Origin: Acidobacteriota bacterium
Lineage (GTDB): Bacteria > Acidobacteriota > Thermoanaerobaculia > Multivoradales > Multivoraceae
Reading direction: 5' to 3'
DNA length: 64,000 bases
Assembly: GCA_029263415.1 (NCBI GenBank)
Contig: JAJCXN010000004.1
Coordinates: 62,001-126,000, forward strand
Of this stretch, positions 26,437 through 33,942 are shown in pieces. Made by a program: the position numbers and the translations under genes. Under the pieces are notes generated by a model. That model ran no database searches. It saw nothing but the letters and a program-made list of their open reading frames with translations, and was not told the DNA's origin. Each line of letters starts with the position of its first letter. Position 1 is the stretch's first letter.

Positions 26437-27141
26437 CTACTTCCACGTCCAGTAGGAACTACCGGTTGCTGGATCCTGACCGGAAGGTAAGAAGTTCGGG
26501 CCGCCGAAGTCGCTGGACGAGTTGTACTTGAGCACTCGGATCCGCGCAGTGGCAGCCGGAGCGATGCGAACCTCGAAGAAGTTGTTGACCTTAAAGTCTG
26601 CGAGACGGATGGCGCCGATGTTGCGGATGGAGCCGTCAGGTTCGAATACGACAACCGGTTCGCCGTCGCCGTTGGTCGACAATCCATCGATCATCGTCGC
26701 TCCCCGAGCCGCGCCGTCGGTAGGGCCATAGAAATCCATGAACAGGGTGTCGCCAGCCGTTGGCAGGTCGAGGCGCGCCACCTCGTAGTCAGCTGTCCTG
26801 TTGAGCGCCGTTGCATCAGGGTTGAATTCGAGATCCGCATCTCCGTCGACGTTGGCGAAGGCGAAGAGTCGGTCTTCATCTAGGTCGATAGTGACCACTA
26901 CCGGAGCGGAGCGGCGCACGGCCTCTTGCTTAACGATCAAGAAGAAGCTCGTGGTTTCGGTGATGTGGTTGCGGATGCGCTGCTTCTCCAGCTCCCACAG
27001 AAGGTTCGGCACAAGGAGTGTCGAGACGAGCCCAATCACAGCAATGACGATCAACAGCTCGAGCATGGTGAAACCAGCGGTTGCGCTACGTCGCGCTGGC
27101 GCAGTGTGCGGTGCGGTAGTCAAGGTAGCTTCTTTGAGCAT
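26437..27141 (-). CDS. Type II pseudopilin / minor pilin (GspH-type)
   Basis: About 234 residues with a class III prepilin leader: ARRSATAGFTMLELLIVIAVIGLVSTLLVP. Cleavage by the prepilin peptidase should be after Gly of ATAG, and Glu5 is present. The globular domain includes VVTIDLDEDRLFAFANVDGD and ends with Gly/Trp-rich SSYWTWK. Start ATG at 27139-27141 (MLKEATLTT) removes 17 non-conserved residues. It is 33 bases downstream of FxLYD-like gene start on the minus strand, and about 97 bases from the kinase gene. It could be a minor pilin assembled with the pilin at 31.5 kb. Confidence 0.85.
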   Translation of the reverse strand: MLKEATLTTAPHTAPARRSATAGFTMLELLIVIAVIGLVSTLLVPNLLWELEKQRIRNHITETTSFFLIVKQEAVRRSAPVVVTIDLDEDRLFAFANVDGDADLEFNPDATALNRTADYEVARLDLPTAGDTLFMDFYGPTDGAARGATMIDGLSTNGDGEPVVVFEPDGSIRNIGAIRLADFKVNNFFEVRIAPAATARIRVLKYNSSSDFGGPNFLPSGQDPATGSSYWTWK

Positions 27142-27238
27142 GATCTTGCCGATCCTTTGGTGCCAGTCAGAAGGGAATACACTAAATGCCAACGGTCTAT
27201 GATAACGCGAACTGGCCCCTTCGAGCGACCTCGACGTG

Positions 27239-29035
27239 CTAGGCCTTTGGGGCTTGCGTTACCGGGCCTGCGAAGGTGAGTGTTGCTCGCACGCCCCGTT
27301 CCTGTCGGTTGGTCACTGTCAGCTGTGCGCCGTGCAGGTCGGCGATGCGGCGCGCGACCGCGAGGCCCAGACCGGTCCCGCCTTTCGAGGTGGTGGCGAA
27401 CGGGACGAACAACGTCCTTTCCGCTGCGGGGCTAAGCCCCGGGCCTTGATCTTCGATATGCACACTGATGCTCGAGTCGCCCGCACCAGGCTCTTTGCCC
27501 AGCCGCACGACGACTGGAACAGGATCGTCGCTCTGTTCGGCTTGAGCACGGACCGCGTTGAGCAACAGGTTGCGCAGCAGACGGTGAAGCATTTGCTCGT
27601 CACCGTTGACCGTCCAGCGGTTGCTGTCGACGTTGCCTGGAGTGCTGGTTGTCTCCACTTTGACCGGTGCGCCGCCAAGCGCAGGATCGCCGGCTGCTCG
27701 GTGGGCCAAGCGCAGAAGATCGATGTTCTCAAGCTGGCTCGTGCCTGGCCGAGCGAAACTGAGGAAGTCTTCGACGATGCGATGTAGTTGGTCGATCTCG
27801 CGCTGCAGCTCGAGGGTGTCAGCTGCTGCAGCTGTTGGAAGCGGCGCGCGTTTCAAAAGGGCGGCATAACCCTGCATGCTGGCGAGACTATTGCGTAGTT
27901 CGTGAGCAAGTCCCGCCGAGAGCTCTGCGAGCTGATTGAGACTTGTCGATAGTCGTTCATTTTCTGCTAGTTGTTGAGCGTCGGTGAGGTCTGCGAACAG
28001 CACGATCCAACCCCGTCTAGTTCCGTCACGCCGACTCAGCGGCGAGAGGGTCATGCCGAGAGTCCGCGCTTGGCCTTGAACGGCAACCGGACACTCCTGC
28101 CGACGCAGGGAAGTTCCCTCGCAGAGCGCTGTTTCAAGCATCGCGAACATGTCGCTGTGCTGAGCGAGGAACTCGCGGAGTGGCGCTGGAAGTACGCTCG
28201 CGTCGAGAGCGAGCGTCTTTGCTCCGACCTCGTTAAGAGCCAGAACGGCGCCCTCGAGATCGAGCAGCATCATGCCGCTCTCGAGGCTTGAGAAGGTCTG
28301 CTCGAGAGTCTCGAGGTGCTGGCCCAGCAGCTGCTCCGGCGAGGTGGTGCCCTCCGATCGTTGTTCGCGCAGGACCGCCATCGCTCTCTCGAATCGGTGG
28401 ACCAAGAACTCGATTTCATCATCGCCGTCTTGCGGGCCCTCTTCGCCCAGTTCACGTGCGCTGCGCAGTAGGTCGTCGATCGGAGCGAACAAGCGCCGTA
28501 GATACAGCAGCAGCAGTGTGCCCAGCGCCCCGACTGCGAGCGTGACAACGATCATCAGTCGCGTCCAACGCTGCCACTCGTTCGCGAGCGATGGCCGGGC
28601 GCGATCGATACGCAGGGTTAGTCCGTTGCGGAGCGGCAACCATGCCACCACGCGGTTGCCGGTGGCCGGGTTTGGGCCCGCGGTCAATGGCTCGCTCGGC
28701 GCTTGTTCAAGTGGGGCGAAGGGGTCGCCCTCAGGGCGGCTTCCGATCGCTGCCGCGATTGACCCATCGGCTCTAATGAGCGAAGCGTTGCTCTCTCGAC
28801 CCAATGCCCTGCGCAAGGCGCCAGAGGTGGTGGCGTCGAGCGGCAAGATGCCGGCAGCCGCGCGCACATCGACGAGCACTTCAGCTCGAGCGCGCGCGGT
28901 GAGGGTTAGCAGCGCGTTGCGGTACGACAACATCGACACCACCGACAGCACGATCAGCGCTAACGTAGCCACCGGCAGAAAGACGCTGGCTTCTCGCCGC
29001 AGCCCGATTCGTTGCTGAAGTGGTCTTGGTGACAA
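27239..29035 (-). CDS. Membrane sensor histidine kinase (NtrB/NtrY/PilS-like)
   Basis: 598 residues. An N-terminal membrane helix (VATLALIVLSVVSML), a periplasmic domain of about 110 residues, a second helix (LMIVVTLAVGALGTLLLLYLRR), HAMP, PAS, HisKA and HATPase_c domains are visible in order. The phospho-accepting histidine is His378 in LAHELRNSLA. The ATP site has LLLNAVRAQ, EDQGPGLSP and GGTGLGLAVARRI. The domain layout suits pairing with the NtrC-type regulator at 24.2 kb. It sits 18 bases after the prepilin peptidase gene, in the same minus-strand run as pilin genes, which suggests it senses pilin or surface status as PilS does. Confidence 0.9.
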   Translation of the reverse strand: MSPRPLQQRIGLRREASVFLPVATLALIVLSVVSMLSYRNALLTLTARARAEVLVDVRAAAGILPLDATTSGALRRALGRESNASLIRADGSIAAAIGSRPEGDPFAPLEQAPSEPLTAGPNPATGNRVVAWLPLRNGLTLRIDRARPSLANEWQRWTRLMIVVTLAVGALGTLLLLYLRRLFAPIDDLLRSARELGEEGPQDGDDEIEFLVHRFERAMAVLREQRSEGTTSPEQLLGQHLETLEQTFSSLESGMMLLDLEGAVLALNEVGAKTLALDASVLPAPLREFLAQHSDMFAMLETALCEGTSLRRQECPVAVQGQARTLGMTLSPLSRRDGTRRGWIVLFADLTDAQQLAENERLSTSLNQLAELSAGLAHELRNSLASMQGYAALLKRAPLPTAAAADTLELQREIDQLHRIVEDFLSFARPGTSQLENIDLLRLAHRAAGDPALGGAPVKVETTSTPGNVDSNRWTVNGDEQMLHRLLRNLLLNAVRAQAEQSDDPVPVVVRLGKEPGAGDSSISVHIEDQGPGLSPAAERTLFVPFATTSKGGTGLGLAVARRIADLHGAQLTVTNRQERGVRATLTFAGPVTQAPKA

Positions 29036-29052
29036 GTGCTGTGAACTCCGAC

Positions 29053-29835
29053 TTAGGGGGTGAGGTAGGCCTCGATGAGAAAGTCACCCGCGAACATCGC
29101 GATCATGGCCCCGCAGGCGAGGTAGACCCCGAACGGCATGCGGGTGCTTCTGTTGGCACGCTTGAGCAGAATCAGGGTGAGGCTGACCAGGGTCCCTGTG
29201 AGGCTCGCGATCAAGATAGTCACGATGATCTTTGGTGCGCCTAAAAAGGCGCCGATCATGCCTAGCATTTTGGGGTCGCCTAGGCCCATGCCCAGTTCGC
29301 CGCGAAGCATGTAGTAGAGCGCGATCATGAACAGGAGCAATAGTGCCCCGAGTAGCGCCCCGAGCCCCGCGGAAGCGGGGGTCGTGATTCCGCTAAATGG
29401 CGAGACCGCTAGGCCGACGATCAGTCCCGGCAAGGTGACTGCATCAGGCAGTAGCAGATGCTCCTGATCAATCAGCGCGAGGCTCAAGAGGAGTGACACC
29501 AGCACGAACGCTATCAAGGTGGAAGCCGTCCAGCCGAAGCAGGCGAATGCGGTGGCGAACAATAGCCCGGTTGATAGTTCGACCGCTGGATAACGCAGTG
29601 AGATCGGGCTTTGGCAATGGCGACATCTTGCCTTGAGGACCAAGTAGGAGATCACCGGGAGGTTGTCGTACCACGCGATGTTGCGATTACATCCGGGACA
29701 TCGCGAACGCGGCCTGAAGGTCGAAAGGCCGCGTGGGACACGATAGACCACGACGTTTAAGTAACTGCCGATGAGGGTGCCGAAGACACCAGCGTAGAAT
29801 AGGCCCAGACTCATCGGGATGCCAAATTCGCTCAT
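29053..29835 (-). CDS. pilD: Type IV prepilin peptidase / N-methyltransferase
   Basis: A 260-residue bifunctional enzyme. The cytoplasmic loop holds CPGCNRNIAWYDNLPVISYL and CRHCQSPIS, two Cys-x-x-Cys zinc pairs, and the aspartyl protease residues are in ALIDQEHLLLPDA and GMGLGDPKML. Eight membrane helices are plausible. The enzyme cleaves and N-methylates prepilins, so it likely processes the pilin at 31.5 kb and the pseudopilins at 26.4, 55.4, 55.9 and 56.4 kb. Located 15 bases downstream of the M20 peptidase gene and 17 bases upstream of the kinase. Also called gspO. Confidence 0.93.
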   Translation of the reverse strand: MSEFGIPMSLGLFYAGVFGTLIGSYLNVVVYRVPRGLSTFRPRSRCPGCNRNIAWYDNLPVISYLVLKARCRHCQSPISLRYPAVELSTGLLFATAFACFGWTASTLIAFVLVSLLLSLALIDQEHLLLPDAVTLPGLIVGLAVSPFSGITTPASAGLGALLGALLLLFMIALYYMLRGELGMGLGDPKMLGMIGAFLGAPKIIVTILIASLTGTLVSLTLILLKRANRSTRMPFGVYLACGAMIAMFAGDFLIEAYLTP

Positions 29836-29850
29836 TGCCGCAGCCCTGCG

Positions 29851-31302
29851 CTACTGGGAAACGATCGCGCGTACCGTAGCTACGGTACGGCGTACGCCCT
29901 CTAAGAAGCGGGCTTCTGGAATGCTCTCATCGGCACCGTGAATTCCGCGTGACTCGTTGCCGCTCAGCAGGAATGGCGAGAAACCGTAGGCGGGAATGCC
30001 TCGTTCTCTGAAGTAGCGTGAGTCGGTGGTTCCAGGGATGAAGGTTGGTACCACCGCGGTGATCGCTCCCAGGTGCTCGGCCAGCCGCTGATAGGTAGGA
30101 TCTTTGAGAGACGGTGTCTCAACCTGGTTGGAGCGCAACAGAATTTCAATTTCTACGAACTTTCCCATGGCGCTACGGATGCGCTCGAGGAAGGCCGCGT
30201 CATCGGTGTCTGGAAGCAGCCGGGCATCGAGTTCGGCGGTTGCTGTTGCTGACACCACGTTGACACTGGTGGACTCGTTGCCGATCCTTGTGACCTGAAT
30301 GGTGTCGAGTAGGTAGTTGATCATGCCCGGCAACAGCGCTTTGTGAAGGCGTTGCTCCTGGGTTGCCAGGTCTAGCGCTGCCTGGGCTTCCTGGATCGTT
30401 TGGTGATCGAACAGCGTTTGATATCCAACCCCGTGGTAGGGCAACAAGGCTTTGAAGAAGGCGAACGCCGAAGGAGAGAGTCTCGGTCTCATCTCTAAGG
30501 CCAACACTCGTTCGAGTGCACGGACCATTTGGTGGGTCGCGCTCGACGGGTGGTAGCTGGATCCGTGTCCGCCGCGCGCTCGAGTAGTTAGCCGCAACCA
30601 GAGTGCTCGCTTCTGGGCGACTTCGATTCCCCACCACACAGGCTTACCGTTGATGACACGGTTGATTCCGGCTTCGGTGATGACCGCTCCGACCTTGCCG
30701 AGTTCGTCTGGGTAACGCTCGAAGATCCACCCGACGCCCTGGGCTCCACCGGCTTCCTCATCGGCCGAGGCGAGGTACCAAAGGTCGCGACCGAGCAGTT
30801 CAGGGCTTCTGCCGAGTTCCAAGAAGGCGGCGAGGTGCGCAATACCCAGGCTCTTTGAGTCGATTGCACCTCGACCGTGGATCAATCCCCGCGACCGTTC
30901 GCCGCCGAACGGTTCCTTGGTCCAGCCGGCGCCGGGTGGAACCACATCGATGTGGTGCAGGAGCAACAGCGGCGCCCGATCTTCGGTGGCGTCGGTGCTG
31001 CTGGTGGCCGTGATCTTCGCCAGCAGGCTGGTCCTACCCTCTGGGCTAACGAACCGACGGGTGGAATGTCCGTTGCTATGTAGGATCTCTGCAAGAAACG
31101 CGACGGCGGCCGCTTCGTCACCGGGCGGGTTGCTGGTGTCGAACTGGAGATAATTCTGCAGCCAACGGACTGCTTGAGTGTCGCTGGTCGGCCCCTGCGA
31201 TGCGGCGTTTGATGCGGGCGTCCCCGTACTGAGGATCAGGCTCGCCGCGAGCACCAAGGAGGCTCGATGAGTCAGCGACAGGACTTGCAGGTTGGGCATC
31301 AC
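29851..31302 (-). CDS. Exported M20-family peptidase (carboxypeptidase-like)
   Basis: 483 residues with an N-terminal signal or anchor (about 10-35, ending in SNAASQ). M20 metal ligands are visible: HHIDVVPPGAGW, GRGAIDSKSLG and SADEEAGGAQG, followed by the dimerisation domain (GGHGSSYHPSSATHQMV). Members are Zn-dependent di- and carboxypeptidases or aminoacylases in the cytoplasm or periplasm. Placed first in the minus-strand run that includes prepilin peptidase and kinase, but this may be chance. A 222-base gap separates it from the pilin gene end, containing the pilin terminator. A second, related peptidase lies at 32.4-33.9 kb. Confidence 0.87.
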   Translation of the reverse strand: MMPNLQVLSLTHRASLVLAASLILSTGTPASNAASQGPTSDTQAVRWLQNYLQFDTSNPPGDEAAAVAFLAEILHSNGHSTRRFVSPEGRTSLLAKITATSSTDATEDRAPLLLLHHIDVVPPGAGWTKEPFGGERSRGLIHGRGAIDSKSLGIAHLAAFLELGRSPELLGRDLWYLASADEEAGGAQGVGWIFERYPDELGKVGAVITEAGINRVINGKPVWWGIEVAQKRALWLRLTTRARGGHGSSYHPSSATHQMVRALERVLALEMRPRLSPSAFAFFKALLPYHGVGYQTLFDHQTIQEAQAALDLATQEQRLHKALLPGMINYLLDTIQVTRIGNESTSVNVVSATATAELDARLLPDTDDAAFLERIRSAMGKFVEIEILLRSNQVETPSLKDPTYQRLAEHLGAITAVVPTFIPGTTDSRYFRERGIPAYGFSPFLLSGNESRGIHGADESIPEARFLEGVRRTVATVRAIVSQ

Positions 31303-31459
31303 TGGTTGGAAGTGCGTTGGCGAGGGTTTTTTGGCGGTTCGGTGGGGCGCGAATGCTTTTCTGTGAATACGGCCCGAAGCATAGCCGCGTTCTGAGATGG
31401 CTCTACTTCAGGATCCTGCAGGGTCGGCCTTGACCGTGATGCCCGGAGACCCCGGGGCC

Positions 31460-31490
31460 AAAAAAAAGGGCGCCGCTTGTCGCGACGCCC
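31460..31490 (-). terminator. Rho-independent terminator of the pilin gene
   Basis: On the minus strand a G/C-rich hairpin (31468-31490, GGGCG...CGCCC arms around GACAA) is followed directly by eight T residues (31460-31467). It ends about 35 bases after the pilin stop. This is the clearest intrinsic terminator in the window and suggests that the pilin gene is transcribed alone. Confidence 0.85.
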
Positions 31491-31524
31491 AGGGAGATCG
31501 TAATGTATTTGAAGCTAAGCGATC

Positions 31525-32100
31525 TTACGAACCGCTGTTGAGGCCGCCTGGACGACGGATGAAGTAGCCATCGGCCCAGACAATGTCCTCGTCATAGGAG
31601 GTGGCAATGAAGGTTCCTCGGTTGTAGGTCGCGGAGGTCACTGGGTTGTCTGCGCCATCGCGACCACCGCTGAAGACGGCGAAGATCGAGCCAGCACCTT
31701 GGAGGGTTGCGGCGGTGGCAGCATCGCCGCCAGCCAAAGCGAATACGAAATCGTTGCCCCAACCGTCTGTCGATGGGAGTTCTTGGAGGTAGTCCTGGTC
31801 ATCGTTGCTTGGGGACACCAAGATCGTTTCCAAGGCGTCAAAGTCAAGAGTCTGGGCGGGTGGAGTCCAGGCGCTGCCGCCACGGCCCGCAGCTGAAGCG
31901 GAGACCATATCGGTGATCCAAGAGAAGGTCGCCGAACCGATGGTGCGCTCGTCGGACATGGTGACCTTTTGCTTGGACTTCTGAAGAGCGTCGAGGAGGT
32001 TCGGGATGAGGATGGCTGCGATGATGCCGATGATGGCAACAACGATGAGTAGCTCGATCAGGGTGAAACCACCCTGCCGGTTGCGAAGACGATTGATCAT
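31525..32100 (-). CDS. pilA: Type IV major pilin-like protein
   Basis: 191 residues. The class III leader is short (MINRLRNRQGG), cleaved before FTLIELLIVVAIIGIIAAILIPNLLDALQ, with Glu5 present and the full hydrophobic stalk. The globular domain has TMSDERTIGSATFSWITDM, a Gly/Ser-rich loop and no obvious disulphide cysteines. It ends in RRPGGLNSGS. The gene stands alone, with a sigma-54-type promoter about 88 bases upstream and an intrinsic terminator downstream, which fits a highly expressed pilin. Electron-transfer pilins of similar length exist but nothing here proves such a role. Confidence 0.9.
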   Translation of the reverse strand: MINRLRNRQGGFTLIELLIVVAIIGIIAAILIPNLLDALQKSKQKVTMSDERTIGSATFSWITDMVSASAAGRGGSAWTPPAQTLDFDALETILVSPSNDDQDYLQELPSTDGWGNDFVFALAGGDAATAATLQGAGSIFAVFSGGRDGADNPVTSATYNRGTFIATSYDEDIVWADGYFIRRPGGLNSGS

Positions 32101-32120
32101 TGGTGTAGCTCCGTTGTGGG

Positions 32121-32187
32121 GTACAAGTGATGTGACTTGCGATGCCTACGCTAGGTGTCGCTCAGATTTCTAGTCGGGGACTTGTAC
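32121..32187. promoter_or_regulatory. Inverted pair around the pilin start region
   Basis: GTACAAGT (32121-32128) and ACTTGTAC (32180-32187) are perfect eight-base inverted copies separated by 51 bases. The second abuts the -12 element and falls before the predicted start point, so a DNA operator or looping site is more likely than an RNA stem. Confidence 0.3.
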
Positions 32188-32203
32188 AGCAAGCCACATG
32201 CCA
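32188..32203 (-). promoter_or_regulatory. Sigma-54 (-24/-12) promoter of the pilin gene
   Basis: Read on the minus strand the sequence is TGGCAT, five bases, TTGCT, matching the TGGCAC-N5-TTGCA consensus with the invariant GG and GC at the right spacing. Transcription would begin near 32177, giving an untranslated leader of about 77 bases before the pilin ATG. An NtrC-type activator is encoded at 24.2 kb. Confidence 0.8.
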
Positions 32204-32301
32204 GAAGGCTGGCTTGCTTGCTGTTTTTCCGGAACCCGCGTCCGCTAAAGGAGCGCGCTTGTACCGAGCCCTTAGCATCCGGTGGGTGGGGCGCTGGCGA
32301 C

Positions 32302-32316
32302 TGACAAGGAATGTCA
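32302..32316. promoter_or_regulatory. Possible activator (PilR/NtrC-type) binding site
   Basis: TGACA-AGGAA-TGTCA is a perfect inverted repeat about 100 bases upstream of the -24 element. PilR sites in Pseudomonas carry TGTC half-sites, so this is a plausible upstream activating sequence. The rest of 32101-32399 holds no gene. Confidence 0.45.
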
Positions 32317-32399
32317 CTCCGGGTCGGTAGCAGATGCCGGATTTTTGAAGTCCGCGGCCGACGATTTGACTTGGGCCTAGGAACCCGGTGCCAGGTGGC

Positions 32400-33860
32400 T
32401 TACGGATCCCCAGGCGCTTCGATTAGATTCCAAAGAATGGCCTGGTATCGCTCGACACCTTCGATGAAGGTGGGCAGGGCAATCCGCTCGTTGTAGCTGC
32501 CGACCGTGTAGCTGTCGGCTGCGAGGCCTAGGAACGGTTGGAATCCGTAACAGGGGATTTCCAGTTTTCGAAAGAATTGGGCGTCGTTGGCGAAGCGTGC
32601 AAGGTAGTAGGGCCCCGCCACGCCTCCAGTGAGTTCCATTTGGAGTTGCTCGATGAGCGAGCGATAGGCGGGGTGATCGAGCGGACTCGAGGATTCCGAG
32701 CCGACTGACGGATCGACCCAAACCGTGATCTCGGGTTCATCGTTGACGAGGTTGGTCAGCGTGTCGAGCGGTTCGATGGCGTCGGAGCCTTCCAGGAGGT
32801 GAATGACGGTCCTCATTCGAAACCCCTCGCCCGGTAGATGTGCTTCGGGTGGCAGGACATGAACTTCGTCGCGGAACAGGGATTTGTAGAAGTCGGGCAG
32901 AGCGTTGAAGGCGGCCTGATCTTTCAACCCTTGATCTGGGTTCGTCAGCACCTTGATTGCATCGGGCAGCTGGCGTGTCGGTCCATACGTCGAGAGGAAC
33001 TCACGGACCGGGGGCGTGAGCCGAAGCGCGCCGGTGAGCGGTTGACCGTTGATGCGTTTGCGCAGGTTGATGAGCGGTTCGATGGTGTCGGCGGAGTACC
33101 AAACGTCGATGAAACGCTTTTGCCCGAAACTGACGCCCAGGTACTTGACGACGTTGGCGTCGATTGCCTCCACCACTCCACCTTCAGAGAACAGCGCCCA
33201 GGCGCCATCTAGCAACCCTGGGCGGTTAGCCACGATGTGCTGTGCGCCCTCGTGGCTTCCGGTCTCTTCAGAGCTTGTGCTCAACAGCATCAGCCCACGC
33301 CTCGGCTTGATCCCAGTGCGATCGATCTGCTCTTTGAGCCCCTGCATGGTGTGCAGTTGCGCGATGACCGTGCTCTTCATGTCGAAGGACCCGCGTGCGT
33401 ACATCCACACCACGTCGATATTCGCACTCCACGGGTCGAAGTCCCACAGATCAGGATCTCCGATCGGGTCCGTGTCGAGATGATTGTGGAGGACAACGAA
33501 CTCGTCGGTTTCACCCTCGATGAACGCATGAAGGTTGGCTTTGCCGTCGCCCATGTCTTCGATCTCCGCCTCGATCCCGTACGTGTCGAGCTGATCCTTA
33601 AGCCACAAAGCCGCATCCATCTCGCTACCAGTGAGGTGCGTGGTATCGATCCGCACCAGTTTTTGGAGGTCTCGAACCGAGCGATAGTCGAGAAACTCGA
33701 CGTCGTACCAAGGGTTCACCTGAATGGTGAATTGGTCATGTAGCAGAGCGTACAAAGCGCCGCCGGTCACGATCAGCAGAGTAAACGCGAGGTAAAGCGA
33801 CCATCGAGCGGCGTTGCGTAGCGAGGCCTCGAGGGGGGTGCGTTGGGTGGTTGAAGCCAT
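32400..33860 (-). CDS. Membrane-anchored M20-family peptidase
   Basis: About 486 residues. A membrane helix (LYLAFTLLIVTGGALYALL) follows a short cytoplasmic tail, so the catalytic domain should face outward. M20-type ligands are VVLHNHLDTDPIG, ARGSFDMKSTV and STSSEETGSHEGA, although the first motif deviates from the common GHxDVVP. A lid/dimer domain follows and the C-terminus returns to the catalytic fold (FANDAQFFRKLEIPCYGF). An upstream ATG would add nine residues; MASTTQ at 33860 is preferred. The gene diverges from the GT-C-like gene. Function: probably a peptidase or deacylase on periplasmic substrates. Confidence 0.8.
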   Translation of the reverse strand: MASTTQRTPLEASLRNAARWSLYLAFTLLIVTGGALYALLHDQFTIQVNPWYDVEFLDYRSVRDLQKLVRIDTTHLTGSEMDAALWLKDQLDTYGIEAEIEDMGDGKANLHAFIEGETDEFVVLHNHLDTDPIGDPDLWDFDPWSANIDVVWMYARGSFDMKSTVIAQLHTMQGLKEQIDRTGIKPRRGLMLLSTSSEETGSHEGAQHIVANRPGLLDGAWALFSEGGVVEAIDANVVKYLGVSFGQKRFIDVWYSADTIEPLINLRKRINGQPLTGALRLTPPVREFLSTYGPTRQLPDAIKVLTNPDQGLKDQAAFNALPDFYKSLFRDEVHVLPPEAHLPGEGFRMRTVIHLLEGSDAIEPLDTLTNLVNDEPEITVWVDPSVGSESSSPLDHPAYRSLIEQLQMELTGGVAGPYYLARFANDAQFFRKLEIPCYGFQPFLGLAADSYTVGSYNERIALPTFIEGVERYQAILWNLIEAPGDP

Positions 33861-33942
33861 CAGAGGGGTCGTCCTGGTGCAGTGCATTAGATTAAGTCTG
33901 CGGGAGCCGGCGGCAGACGAGAGAGTCTATGATCCTAGGGGT

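Noticed and set aside
27159-27180. TGGCAC near the minor pseudopilin start (minus strand) as a sigma-54 promoter
   Set aside because: No TTGC at the required spacing; GC is absent at the -12 position.
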